A DNA stretch of 64,000 nucleotides, taken from assembly GCA_039621445.1 (NCBI GenBank), contig CP154957.1, positions 22,962,761 to 23,026,760 on the forward strand. The letters are read 5' to 3'. This document shows positions 11,390 through 21,960 of this stretch, in pieces. How positions within the stretch are numbered: position 1 is the stretch's first letter; each line of letters begins with the position of its first letter. Position numbers and translations under genes: made by a program. The stretch comes from Euglena gracilis. Its lineage: Eukaryota; Euglenida; Euglenophyceae; Euglenales. A model generated the notes under the pieces. The model ran no database searches and was not told the DNA's origin. It saw only the letters and a list, made by a program, of their open reading frames with translations.

Positions 11390-13705
11390 TATATTTTGTT
11401 AATGAAAGGGATAGGGTTAGGTCGACTTGCACCCGAAAAGGGGTTGGCAGATGAAGGGGGTATACTTTGTTAATGAAAGGGATAGGGTTAGGTCGACTTG
11501 CACCCGAAAAGGGGTTGGCAGATGAAGGGGGTATATTTTGTTAATGAAAGGGATAGGGTTAGGTCGATTTGCACCCGAGAAGGGGTTGGCGGATAAAAGG
11601 GGGTTATTTTGTTAATGAAAGGGATAGGGTTAGGTCGACTTGCACCCGAGAAGCGGTTGGCAGATAAACGGGGGTTATTTTGTTAATGAAAGGGATAGGG
11701 TTAGGTCGACTTGCACCCGAAAAGGGGTTGGTAGATTAGAGGGGTTGGCGGATAAAAGGGGTGTATTTTGTTAATGAAAGGGATAGGGTTAGGTCGACTT
11801 GCACCCGAGAAGGGGTTGGCAGATAAAAGGGGGTTATTTTGTTAATGAAAGGGAGAGGGTTAGGTCGACTTGCACCCGAAAAGGGGTTGGCAGATAAACG
11901 GGATTGATTTTGTTAATGAAAGGGATAGGGTTAGGTCGACTTGCACCCGAGAAGGGGTTGGCAGATGAAGGGGGTATATTTTGTTAATGAAAGGGATAGG
12001 GTTAGGTCGATTTGCACCCGAGAAGGGGTTGGCGGATAAAAGGGGGTTATTTTGTTAATGAAAGGGATAGGGTTAGGTCGACTTGCACCCGAGAAGGGGT
12101 TGGCAGATAAAAGGGGGTTATTTTGTTAATGAAAGGGAGAGGGTTAGGTCGACTTGCACCCGAAAAGGGGTTGGTAGATTAGAGGGGTTGGCGGATAAAA
12201 GGGGTGTATTTTGTTAATGAAAGGGATAGGGTTAGGTCGACTTGCACCCGAGAAGGGGTTGGCAGATGAAGGGGGTATATTTTGTTATTGAAGGGATAGG
12301 GTTAGGTCGACTTTCACCCGAGAAGGGGTTGGCAGGTAAAAGGGGGTTATTTTGTTAATGAAAGGGATAGGGTTAGGTCGACTTGCACCCGAAAAGGGGT
12401 TGGTAGATAAAAGGGGGTTATTTTGTTAATGAAAGGGATAGGGTTAGGTCGACTTGCACCCGAGAAGGGGTTGGCAGATGAAGGGGGTATATTTTGTTAA
12501 TGAAAGGGATAGGGTTAGGTCGATTTGCACCCGAGAAGGGGTTGGCGGATAAAAGGGGGTTATTTTGTTAATGAAAGGGATAGGGTTAGGTCGACTTGCA
12601 CCCGAGAAGGGGTTGGCAGATAAAAGGGGGTTATTTTGTTAATGAAAGGGAGAGGGTTAGGTCGACTTGCACCCGAAAAGGGGTTGGTAGATTAGAGGGG
12701 TTGGCGGATAAAAGGGGTGTATTTTGTTAATGAAAGGGATAGGGTTAGGTCGACTTGCACCCGAGAAGGGGTTGGCAGATGAAGGGGGTATATTTTGTTA
12801 TTGAAGGGATAGGGTTAGGTCGACTTTCACCCGAGAAGGGGTTGGCAGGTAAAAGGGGGTTATTTTGTTAATGAAAGGGATAGGGTTAGGTCGACTTGCA
12901 CCCGAAAAGGGGTTGGTAGATAAAAGGGGGTTATTTTGTTAATGAAAGGGATAGGGTTAGGTCGACTTGCACCCGAGAAGGGGTTGGCAGATAAAAGGGG
13001 TTTATTTTGTTAATGAAAGGGATAGGGTTAGGTCGACTTGCACCAGAAAAGGGGTTGGCAGATAAACGGGATTGATTTTGTTAATGAAAGGGATAGGGTT
13101 AGGTGGACTTGCACCCGAGAAGGGGTTGGCAGATGAAGGGGGTATATTTTGTTAATGAAAGGGATAGGGTTAGGTCGACTTGCACCCGAAAAGGGGTTGG
13201 CAGGTGAAGGGGGTATATTTTGTTAATGAAAGGGATAGGGTTAGGTCGACTTGCACCCGAAAAGGGGTTGGCAGATTAGAGGGGTATTTTGTTAATGAAA
13301 GGGATAGGGTTAGGTCGACTTGCACCCGAGAAGCGGTTGGCAGATAAACGGGATTTATTTTGTTAATGAAAGGGATAGGGTTAGGTCGACTTGCACCCGA
13401 GAAGAGGTTGGCAGATAAAACAGGTTGGCAGATAAAAGGGGTTCATTTTGTTAATGAAAGGGATAGGGTTAGGTCGACCTGCATCCGAAAAGGGGTTGGC
13501 GGATGAAGGGGGTGTATTTTGTTAATGAAAGGGATAGGGTTAGGTCAACTTGCACCCGAAAAGGGGTTGGTAGATTAGAGGGGTGTATTTTGTTTATGAA
13601 AGGGATAGGGTTAGGTCGACTTGCACCCGAGAAGGGGTTGGCGGATAAAAGGGGTGTATTTTGTTAATGAAAGGGATAGGGTTAGGTCAACTTGCACCCG
13701 AGAAG
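11390..13705 (+). repeat. Satellite array 3
   Basis: About 33 further roughly 71-bp units. The part before 12,980 mirrors array 2. The distal part (13,000-13,705) is more diverged, with GGTGGACTTGC, CACCAGAAAAG, GCATCCGAAAAG and TTTATGAAAGG variants, as expected at an array edge. Confidence 0.92.
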
Positions 13706-13710
13706 GGGTT

Positions 13711-13897
13711 TAACGTGACCCCCCCATTTGTCACCACCCGTAATAGTCGCCCCCCCTCCCCTTGGGGGGCGACAATTAGGGTGGGTTACCCATGGACCCA
13801 TGGAAATGTGGGGTAAGTTGTCCCCCCCCCCGTAATAGTTGCCAGGGGGGTCAAAACGCTCCCGAGGGGGTGCCATATAGGGTGGGGGGTCACGTTA
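13711..13897. mobile_element. 187-bp MITE-like element at end of array 3
   Basis: TAACGTGACCCCCC at 13711 is the exact reverse complement of GGGGGGTCACGTTA ending at 13897. If TA is the target duplication, the TIR is ACGTGACCCCCC. The interior has two CCGTAATAGT(C/T)GCC copies in direct orientation. There is no coding capacity, so it is non-autonomous, similar in layout to Tc1/mariner-derived MITEs. Confidence 0.7.
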
Positions 13898-13899
13898 TT

Positions 13900-16225
13900 A
13901 ATTTTTTTTCGTTAAATTTTTACTTTACTTAACAATTCACCTATTCAAACGAAGGGGGGGGGGCTTAAATTTCCAAAAGGTAGGGGGGGTAATGCGGATT
14001 TCTGGGGGTCGGGCCGACCTGGTCGGCCCGACCCCCAGAGGTCGGTATCCCACCAACAGGGGTCGGGCCGACCACAGGTCGGGCCGACCAGGTCGGCATC
14101 ACCCCCAGGATGAGCACCCCCAGGAATCCGCACGGAGCCCCCCCCCCGCCCCAAAATAACAAAATCCCCTTGTGTGTGCAAGGCAAGGCAAATCGCGCCC
14201 CCCCCAACTTTGTGCTAATTTACCCTCACCCCCCCCCTACTACAAAAAAGGGGGGGCGGACGCCGGTTCTGTCCTGAAACCCCCAATTTCTGGCCGAAGG
14301 CCCCCCCCCCAAAAACTGCTCAGATATGAGTATCACCTTTCTACAAACCATTTTGGACACTTTTTGGTGCCCAGGCACCGCCAGTTCGCACCCGAACTGG
14401 CGCTTGGGACAACAATTTGCAAATAAATCAATGGTGCATTGTTAATTTGGCCAACAAAGTTTTGGTGAAAAAAACCCCAAATGAACATGAATGACTGAAA
14501 TGTCGCTTTGCCCCCCCCCCCAAAGGGGCCAATTTTTTTGGAAAATTTTGTTTACCCCCCGTCAAAGTGGCCATTTTCCTCGGCAAGATTTGACCCCCCC
14601 CAAAGTGTCCCCCTCCAGTGGCCATTTTGGGGTCCCACGGTGCCTACAAGGGCCACTTTGGGGGGGAGGGCGAGGGTATTTGCCTGCAAATTTTACAGGA
14701 CACTTTGAGGGGGGGTGAGGGTAAAATGACCACAGTCCGTATCTTCAAGAGTTGCAAGACAGACCGGCGGCCAACAACCCACTCTGAATTTTAAGCCCCT
14801 CAATTTCTTCCATTCCCTCAGGGTTCTTTCTGGATCAGGAGATTTCCTCACCGAGTTTGCTTGAAACGAACCACATCGCTGCCTCTCAGCAATGCAAAGA
14901 TGTTCAATTGTTGGTGGAAGATGCAAACCTTATGGAGGTGTTTTCGCCACCTCCTCAAGTACTCTTGCTTTTTTTCGCAATTTTTTGTTCCTGAAGAATT
15001 TTGTCTGTTCCCACCATGCCCCCCCCCCCCCCCATTGTGTACCCCCCCCCTCTTCGGGGGGAGGGGCAACATAACCTGGATGAACCTGACAATGCCGACC
15101 CACCACCTGCAGATTGTTGTGTGTGCTAGCACCCCATGAGAGAAAGTCATCGTGCTCAGTGCCAAAATTGTGCAATCTGATTCCATCCCAGATGTCTGGG
15201 TGTCCCGCCCCTCCGTTGTTACCATGGACAATGGAAAAAGATCCACGTCGATTGAAGTTTCTGATACGAAAACTGTGTCCAGAACGCCAGTTTGGGCGTG
15301 AAGCCGTGGCTCAGAACGCCGGTTCGGGAGGCAGTCCAACCCAGCGTTCTGAGCCACGGCTTCACGCCTGAACCGGCGTTCTGGACGGTTGCTGAAACCG
15401 GGATTCGGGGCTCTGACTTCACGCCCGAACCGGCATTCAAGGAATCACGGCCAATTTCGCCCTAAATACCCATTTTTTGAACATTTTGAGGCATTTTTGA
15501 CCTCCTTTGGGCGCATGGCCATGTCGATCGGCCAATTGAAGTTTTCACAGGTCTGGTGCCATGTTACCCATCAATCGAAAGCTCTTCTCAAGGGCTTTTG
15601 ACAGATGGCCACGGGATTCAGCAGAGATGCACACAGCGCTTATTTTCAGCGATTTTGTATTCCAAAATTTGACATCTTAATCTGTGAAATCCCACACCGC
15701 AGGTACATACAGCATATCAATCGAAAGCTCTCCCCAAGGCCTTTTGCTTGGTACCCTCAGAACTCAGCCACACTGCACAGCGCCCTGAAAATCAGCGATC
15801 GCATGTTCCGACCCTCTTCGCAAATTCCAAAATCCACTGTTCACCTGCCATGTTGCCCCTTGATCGATAGCTCTTCTCAAGGGTTTTCAGCAGATGGCCT
15901 TAGATTTCAGCCGCTCTAGCCAACCTTCAAGCACTGATACAGGTCTCAGGAGGCTCTGTTCGGTACATACCGATACAACCTCTCTGGTCCCTGTTTCCTT
16001 GGTTATCTTTGTGAATTCTTTGTTTCCATCTAAAACGATGCAAAGCACAGGCCCGTGCTGCATGGTAGCCCCCCCCCCCTTATTGTCCCACCGACCTGCC
16101 CCCGGAGGCCCGATCGGACAATAAGGGGTGGGGGACAATAAGGGGGGTACCAACGGAATTTCATTGGCTGGGCCAAAAAAATCCCCCGTCGGCCGGGGCC
16201 CAGGGACAATAAGGGGGGGGGGACA
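13900..16225. other. Intergenic repeats without a supported gene
   Basis: Palindromic GGTCGGGCCGACC motifs recur at 14007-14100. G/C homopolymer stretches follow to about 14,720, and an inverted repeat lies at 15277-15386. A paragraph-like AT-moderate stretch at 15,440-15,960 repeats the phrase ATCGAAAGCTCTTCTCAAGG two or three times. A small inverted pair CCCCTTATTGTCCC / GGGACAATAAGGGG spans about 16,070-16,215. Confidence 0.5.
15277..15386. repeat. Inverted repeat, about 44-bp arms
   Basis: GTCCAGAACGCC...GCGTGAAGCCGTGGCTCAGAACGC on the left matches the reverse complement of the right arm with about three mismatches. The loop is about 22 bp. Related CCCGAACCGGCGTTC phrases occur at 15,420 and 18,640. 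Confidence 0.75.
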
Positions 16226-16228
16226 ATA

Positions 16229-18473
16229 CTATAAGTGTCTGATAATTTCCCCCCCCCACGGAGCCCAAAACCAGGGGGGGGGGGGAAATTATCGACCGGT
16301 TTTTCATTTGACAGATTTTCTCATGCCCGTGAAGGAATCACTAATGGCCCGTGGGAAGTCCCGTGGGACAGCACCTGGCAAGCGTCATATCGAGCAACGC
16401 AACAAGGGCAAATATAGCCTGCACGATGCAGGTTTTGTTGCACTTGTGTTGCAAGATTATCGAAACCGAGTGCACATCACGGACAACAGTGGGCAGATCC
16501 TGCTGCGAAAGCAGTTGAGCCAAGGCGCATTTGTGCAAGAGTGGCAGAGGACAAGTGGGGAGGAGCAGCTTTCCGCACAGCACCTGCGCAAATGGCTGTC
16601 CAAGGGTAGCACACCCGGACCAGCCGGGGAGAGTGCCGTGGACAAGGTTGAGCGGCAGCGCAATGAGGCGTTCGCCTACTTTTCAAGTTTGAAGTGAGAT
16701 ACTCTTAGTGGGGGTTCTGGCCGTGTGAGTCCGTTCATGAGAACAGAGGGCACCATCCATCAGTGGGTTGTGTCGCGCCGCCTACAAGGTTTTCCTAGTT
16801 TCCACCCCCCCCCCCAACGTTCCAACACTCAGGGCTGAAAGTAACTACATACATGCTTCGGCTACATGCATCTGAGGTGTTGCAAGCCCTTCCTGTGGCA
16901 GAGCGATTTCTTGTAAACGATGAATGGGTGAGAAGATTTCGCCACCGCTGGGGTTTGCGGTTGAAATCGGTGACCTCCATGCAGAAGAAAATCCCAAAAG
17001 AACTTTTGATGAAGGTGGATCGCTTCCGAAAGTATGTGATAAATGTACAGCGCTTGCTCGGCGAAGACTGTGTCATGGTGAATTGGGATCAAACCCCCAC
17101 CTGGAAAGAACCCCAGACAGGTCCATTTCCCTATTTTCAACATAATTGCATCCACTAATTTTTCAAGGGAAGATTCTTGCACCAGCCGACGGGGAGGGAA
17201 CTGTGGTGAAGGCAGGAAGTGACGACCATAAACGTATCACAGTGACTCTGACAACCTTGAAGGATCGTGATGGCACTGCGCAGATGCTGGCCGCATGGGT
17301 TGTCCTCCACGGCAAGTCAGGTTGTCCTCTCATGTTGCAGCACCCCATAACCTTTCCCCACCAGGCGTGGTGTTGATGAAAAAGTTGAAGATCCCTCAAA
17401 ATATGCGGTTGGCATTCAACGAAAATGCGTATTGAAACAAGGAGATAAACCTTGAATATCTGAAATGGTTACGTGAACAACTCACAGCCCGTGGTCACGA
17501 TCAAGTTCTGTGTGTTTTTGACTCCTTCACAGGGCAGGTGGGTCGTCCTTGAAAGGTTGGTGTTCCAGGTGTTTTTATCTGTCAGATCACAGAAGATGCA
17601 ATTGACTGGATGAAACGCAACAGGCTCTGGATCGCCATCATCCCGGGGGGGTTGACCCCAGTGCTGCAACCCCTGGACATCCTCGTCAACCACCTCTTCA
17701 AGGTCCACTTCCGCCACAATTACCAGCAATGGTTGCTACAGCCACCTGGTCCCTTTCTGCCCGGTGTGGAATCCTATGTTTCAAAAGGTTGTGAAAAACA
17801 CTTCTTTTGCTCAGACGGTTCTGTGAAACGGGTGGACAACGACACACTGCTGCGGATCATTCAAGAGAGCAACAATGCCATAGACCCTGCCACGCAGGTA
17901 CCCTAACACTCCGAAGTGAAAACCATTTCTCATACTGCAGGTGAAAGCCTGGCGTAAAGCTGGGTTGGGAGTCCCTCTGGACGGCAGCATGGACGATTGG
18001 GTGTATCAAGATGATGCACCTCCAGACCGTCTGCTGAACACCCTCATGGCTGCTCAAGATCAACACACACAGCAGGCAAGACAAGAAGTTCGTCCAGGTG
18101 GGAAGCAGAGGGTAGCACTGACCGATCCGGACACTGCCTCCTCTAGTGCAGTGTTGATCTCTGACCCACCAGGGGACGAGATTGACATTGATGACGGTCT
18201 AGACAATGAGCAGGAGCATGAGGCTCCTGCTGAACGCACCGATGCCCTCGATGCTCAACTGGCAGCCGAGCTCTTTGCTCAGCTCAACAACTTGCGTCCT
18301 CGTCGCAAGTGAGAGGGCGTCAGCGGCGATCCTTCACCTTCTCATGCTTTGCAGGCCTCGGGAATTTTTTGAGGGGGGGAAAATTATCAGACGGTTTTCC
18401 ATTTCCAGATTTTGGGCCAAAATCAGGGGGGGGGGAAAATTATCGACCGGGGAAAATTATCAGACACTTACAG
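16229..18473 (+). mobile_element. pogo/Tigger-like DNA transposon, 2245 bp
   Basis: The left end CTATAAGTGTCTGATAATTT and the right end, whose reverse complement is CTGTAAGTGTCTGATAATTT, form TIRs of about 24 bp with one mismatch plus a one-base difference near the C-run. TA sits immediately outside both ends (16227-16228 and 18474-18475), the target duplication typical of the Tc1/mariner/pogo superfamily. Subterminal AAATTATCGACCGG copies occur near both ends. The element carries one transposase gene reading left to right. It appears to have landed in the TA of a GGGACAATAAGGGG repeat, copies of which lie just upstream. Confidence 0.92.
16323..18312 (+). pseudogene. pogo-like DDE transposase, six exons, one internal TGA
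   Basis: Proposed exons are 16323-16686, 16833-17120, 17168-17320, 17365-17537, 17586-17897 and 17941-18312, giving about 553 residues. The last four junctions join in frame at GT-AG sites with introns of 43-48 bp. The first uses a weak GTTTGA donor; the stronger GTGAGA at 16694 breaks the frame. The N-terminal half has helix-turn-helix/CENP-B-like character (LSAQHLRKWL; NDEWVRRFRHRWGL). Catalytic positions follow the pogo DDE_1 pattern: VNWDQTPT, VLCVFDSF, and IPGGLTPVLQPLDILVN, with 35 residues between the second and third Asp. A TGA at 17433-17435 replaces a codon between NENAY and NKEINLEYLKWL, where relatives usually have Trp. The copy is therefore probably inactive unless TGA is read through. 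The acidic tail DEIDIDDGLDNEQEHE ends at a real stop. Confidence 0.88.
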
Positions 18474-18479
18474 TAGGGG

Positions 18480-20040
18480 GGGGGGGTATTCTATTTCAGA
18501 AATTCGCCAAATTTGGCCAAATGGAAATTATTGCACAAAATACCCCAATTTTACCCCCCAAAAACTGCTCAGATACGATTGCCACATGTCTACTAACCAT
18601 TTTGGACACTTTTTGGGGCCCCCAGATGCTGGCTTCCCGCCTGAACCGGCGTCCTGAACGCTGGTTTGGGCGTGAAGCCAGAGCCCCAATACACGGTTTC
18701 AAAGGGCAAATGTGCAAAGCACCCGGTCAGGCTTGTGCTTACCGACCGGGGGGGGGGGTTTGTGGGGTGCCTGCCCCTAGCAGGCGGCGCATGGCGGTGG
18801 GCTGGAGGGGGGGGGGTCCTGGCTAGTCGGCTGACTTGTCGGCCGACTAGCCAATTGGTCGGCCGACTAGGCCTGGTCGGCAGCTAGTCGGCGAGACGGG
18901 GGGGGGGGGGTCCTGGCTAGTTGGCCGACTAGCCACCCTAATGTACTTACGGGTCAAAACCGCCGACTTTTAAGCCCCCCCCCCATGGGTCCAAAAAATA
19001 CACCTGGCGAATGATGCTGGTCATTTGGATCATCAGTCACAGAATGACACCATTTCCCAGTGTTCGCTACGGGGACAAGCACACAAAGCGGGGGGCTGAA
19101 AACATCCACACCCTCCGAGTTTTTTAATGTTTTCTGGACTCACGGAAGCAAAGAGAAAGGAGATCGATCCGGGGACGGCAGCAGAGACACACCAGCCAAT
19201 CGCAGTGCTGCGGGTTTTGTGGTGTGTAAATCTGACGGGGGGGGGGGTGACCACCGCAGAGTGCAACAGACCTGAGGGCCCGTTGATTTCGTGTGCAATT
19301 TGGAAGTGTGCAACTCCTGCAACCAGTGCTGATGTTTCCCTCCCTGGATTTTGTTATCGGAGGGGGGGTGCGGGGGGGCGGAGCGCCCCCCCCCCCCCCG
19401 CACTGAGGCAACAGAGTTGTGGGGTGCAGAAGGGAAGAGCTCGGGTAAGCCGCAACTCGTCTGAGGAGGATAAAGCAGATTAATAGCCGTTAGAAACAAA
19501 AAGAACACCTCGCGGTCTCAGCATGTCAGGGCTCTCATATGAAGAATCCAACTCCTCGAAAGGTTCGCTTGCAGAAACCCTTGCAACTGATTTTTTTCGG
19601 AGGGGGGGTAGATGGGGGGGGGGGGGGGGGGGGCGGGGCGCGGCCCCCCCCCCCCCTCGCACTGTGGGGCAGGGGGGGGCAGAAGGGAAGAGTGTAAAAA
19701 AAAATAAGATAATACAGGATAGAAACAATCCACCTCGCTTCAGTGTCAGTCTCATATGAAGAATCCAACTTCGAAATTCTGACAGAAACACCTTGCAAAA
19801 TCTGGAGAAAATAATGAATACCTTTTTCCTCGGCAGTGGGGGGTAGATTGTGTGGCCGACCCTAGGCCCCCCAAAGGTCGCCAAAGGTCGCCCAAGGAGC
19901 CTGCCGGGAGACCCCCCTAGTGGGACGACCATGAGGTCGCCGACCCCAGGGTCGTGGGCCGACCCCAGGGTCGGCCCACCCCACGACCTCCCCCCCCCCC
20001 TACAACCCTAGGGTCGGCTTAGGGTCGGCTCACCACACGA
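18480..20040. other. Repeats flanking the transposon; no supported gene
   Basis: GGCCGACTAG-type palindromes occur at 18,826-18,930. A segment with GGAGGGGGGG...GGGGCAGAAGGGAAGAG and TCTCATATGAAGAATCCAAC is present twice (about 19,360-19,560 and 19,590-19,770). GGGTCG/CGACCC motifs fill 19,850-20,050. Open frames here follow homopolymers. Confidence 0.5.
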
Positions 20041-21180
20041 CCTCCCCCCCCTGCAACCCAACCCTAAGCTGGGCAAAAGGGATTTGCCTCCCAAATCAGT
20101 TGCGTTACACAAGGGATTTGCCCCCCAAAACGGGTGGGTAACACAAGGGATTTTGTTATTTTGGGGCCCTCGAACAGTTGGGCAACAAAAGGGATTTGCC
20201 CCCCAGATCAGTTGGGCAACACACACAAAAACACAAGGGATTTGCCCCCCAAAACGGATAAAAGGGGTGTATTTTGTTAATGAAAGGGATAGGGTTAGGT
20301 CGACTTGCACCCGAGAAGGGGTTGGCAGATAAAAGGGGTTGGCAGATAAAAGAGATTTATTTTGTTAATGAAAGGGATAGGGTTAGGTTGACTTGCACCC
20401 GAAAAGGGGTTGGCGGAATAAAAGGGGTGTATTTTGTTAATGAAAGGGATAGGGTTAGGTCGACTTGCACCCGAGAAGGGGTTGGCAGATAAAAGGGGTT
20501 TATTTTGTTAATGAAAGGGATAGGGTTAGGTCGACTTGCACCCGAGAAGGGGTTCGTAGATAAAAGGGGTGTATTTTCTTAATGAAAGGGATAGGGTTAG
20601 GTCGACTTGCACCCGAGAAGGGGTTGGCGGATAAAAGGGGTTGGCAGATAAAAGGGGTGTATTTTCTTAATGAAAGGGATAGGGTTAGGTCGACTTGCAC
20701 CCGAGAAGGGGTTGGTGGGTAACACAAGGGATTTTGTTATTTTGGGGCCCTCGAACAGTTGGGCAACAAAAGGGATTTGCCCCCCAGATCAGTTGGGCAA
20801 CACAAGGGATTTGCCCCCCAAAACGGGTGGGTAACACAAGGGATTTTGTTATTTTGGGGCCCTCGAACAGTTGGGCAACAAAAGGGATTTGCCCCCCAGA
20901 TCAGGTTGCAACAAAAGGGATTTGCCCCCCAAAACGGGTGGGTAACACAAGGGATTTTGTTATTTTGGGGCCCTCGAACAGTTGGGCAACTAAAGGGCTT
21001 TGCCCCCCACATCAGTTGGGCAACACAACGGATTTGCCCCCCAAAACGGGTGGGTAACACAAGGGATTTTGTTATTTTGGGGCCCTCGAACAGTTGGGCA
21101 ACAAAAGGACTTTGCCCCCCAGATCAGTTGGGTTACACAAGGGATTTTGATATTTTGGTGCCCTCGAACATTTGGGAAAA
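20041..21180. repeat. Tandem array of 111-112 bp units mixed with 71-bp satellite
   Basis: Units contain GGGATTTTGTTATTTTGGGG, CCCTCGAACAGTTGGGCAAC and GGGATTTGCCCCCCA. Positions 20731, 20843, 20954 and 21066 give a 111-112 bp period. Between 20,260 and 20,715 the array is interrupted by about six units of the 71-bp telomere-like satellite found at 4.6-13.7 kb. Junctions are abrupt at CAAAACGGATAAAAGGGG and AGGGGTTGGTGGGTAAC. Confidence 0.88.
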
Positions 21181-21525
21181 TTTACTTTTTTTTTCTTTGG
21201 AGGGGGGGGGAGGTCGTGGGGTGGGCCGACCCTAAGTCGACCCTGAGGTGGCAGGGGGGGGGGGTCGCGGGGGGGGCCGACCCTAAGTCGACCGTAGGGT
21301 CGGCCCACAAGGGTTTCTAGGGTCGCCACCCACTCCACAGCCTGGGGGGGGGTCGACCATGGCGACCTTTGGCGACCGTGGGCCGACCCTAGGGTCGGCC
21401 CACAACCCCCCCCCCCAGGCCGTGCGTTGGGCGCTTCCGTAATTTTACGCTCCTTTGTTTCTTGGCCCTTTTCGGTGCTGGGGTGGGGTTTGGGGTAGGG
21501 GTAGAGGTTGGCTTTTTGTTGGGGG

Positions 21526-21700
21526 TCATGATGGCCATCCGGGGCCATGATGGCCATCCGGGGTCATGATGGCCATCATTGGTCATGATGGCCATCCGGG
21601 GTCATGATGGCCATCATTGGTCATGATGGCCATCCTGGGTCATGATGGCCATCCGGGGTCATGATGGCCATCTGGGGTCATGAGGGCCATCCGGGGCCAC
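21526..21700. repeat. 19-20 bp minisatellite GGTCATGATGGCCATCCGG
   Basis: About nine copies of GGTCATGATGGCCATC followed by CGGG or ATT. The core ATGATGGCCATCAT is itself near-palindromic. Non-coding. Confidence 0.85.
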
Positions 21701-21960
21701 GTCCAAAATATCTGTCAATCTCCGCCTTGGCTTTGTGCGCCGCACATACAAGCACCCGGTACTCCGTGCCGGGTCCGGAAAAAAAATAACACAATGGGAA
21801 AGCCATGGACACGGTCCTGTGATGGTCGTCATGTGCATGCTGAAAATGTTGAATTGACCATAATCAGTCCCCCCCCCCTGCACCAAACCCCCCCTGGAAA
21901 AGTGTATTACGAGTTGCGAGGTGTTGAAGTGCGAATGCACTTGGAAATATGGCAACTTCC

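Larger units (their letters stand above)
9696..12980. repeat. 3.27-kb segmental duplication, copy 2
   Basis: Copy 2 follows copy 1 directly, in the same orientation and with the same order of unit variants and spacer landmarks. After about 12,980 the two sequences no longer correspond. Differences seen by eye are mostly homopolymer lengths plus scattered substitutions. Confidence 0.88.

Noticed and set aside
4640-13705. Tandem arrays considered as a CRISPR array
   Set aside because: Units are about 71 bp and contiguous, with no unique spacers, in an intron-bearing eukaryotic context.
20737-21235. Repeated peptides over the 112-bp array (FAPQNGWVTQGILLFWGP)
   Set aside because: Open on both strands because the unit lacks stops; non-coding tandem repeat.
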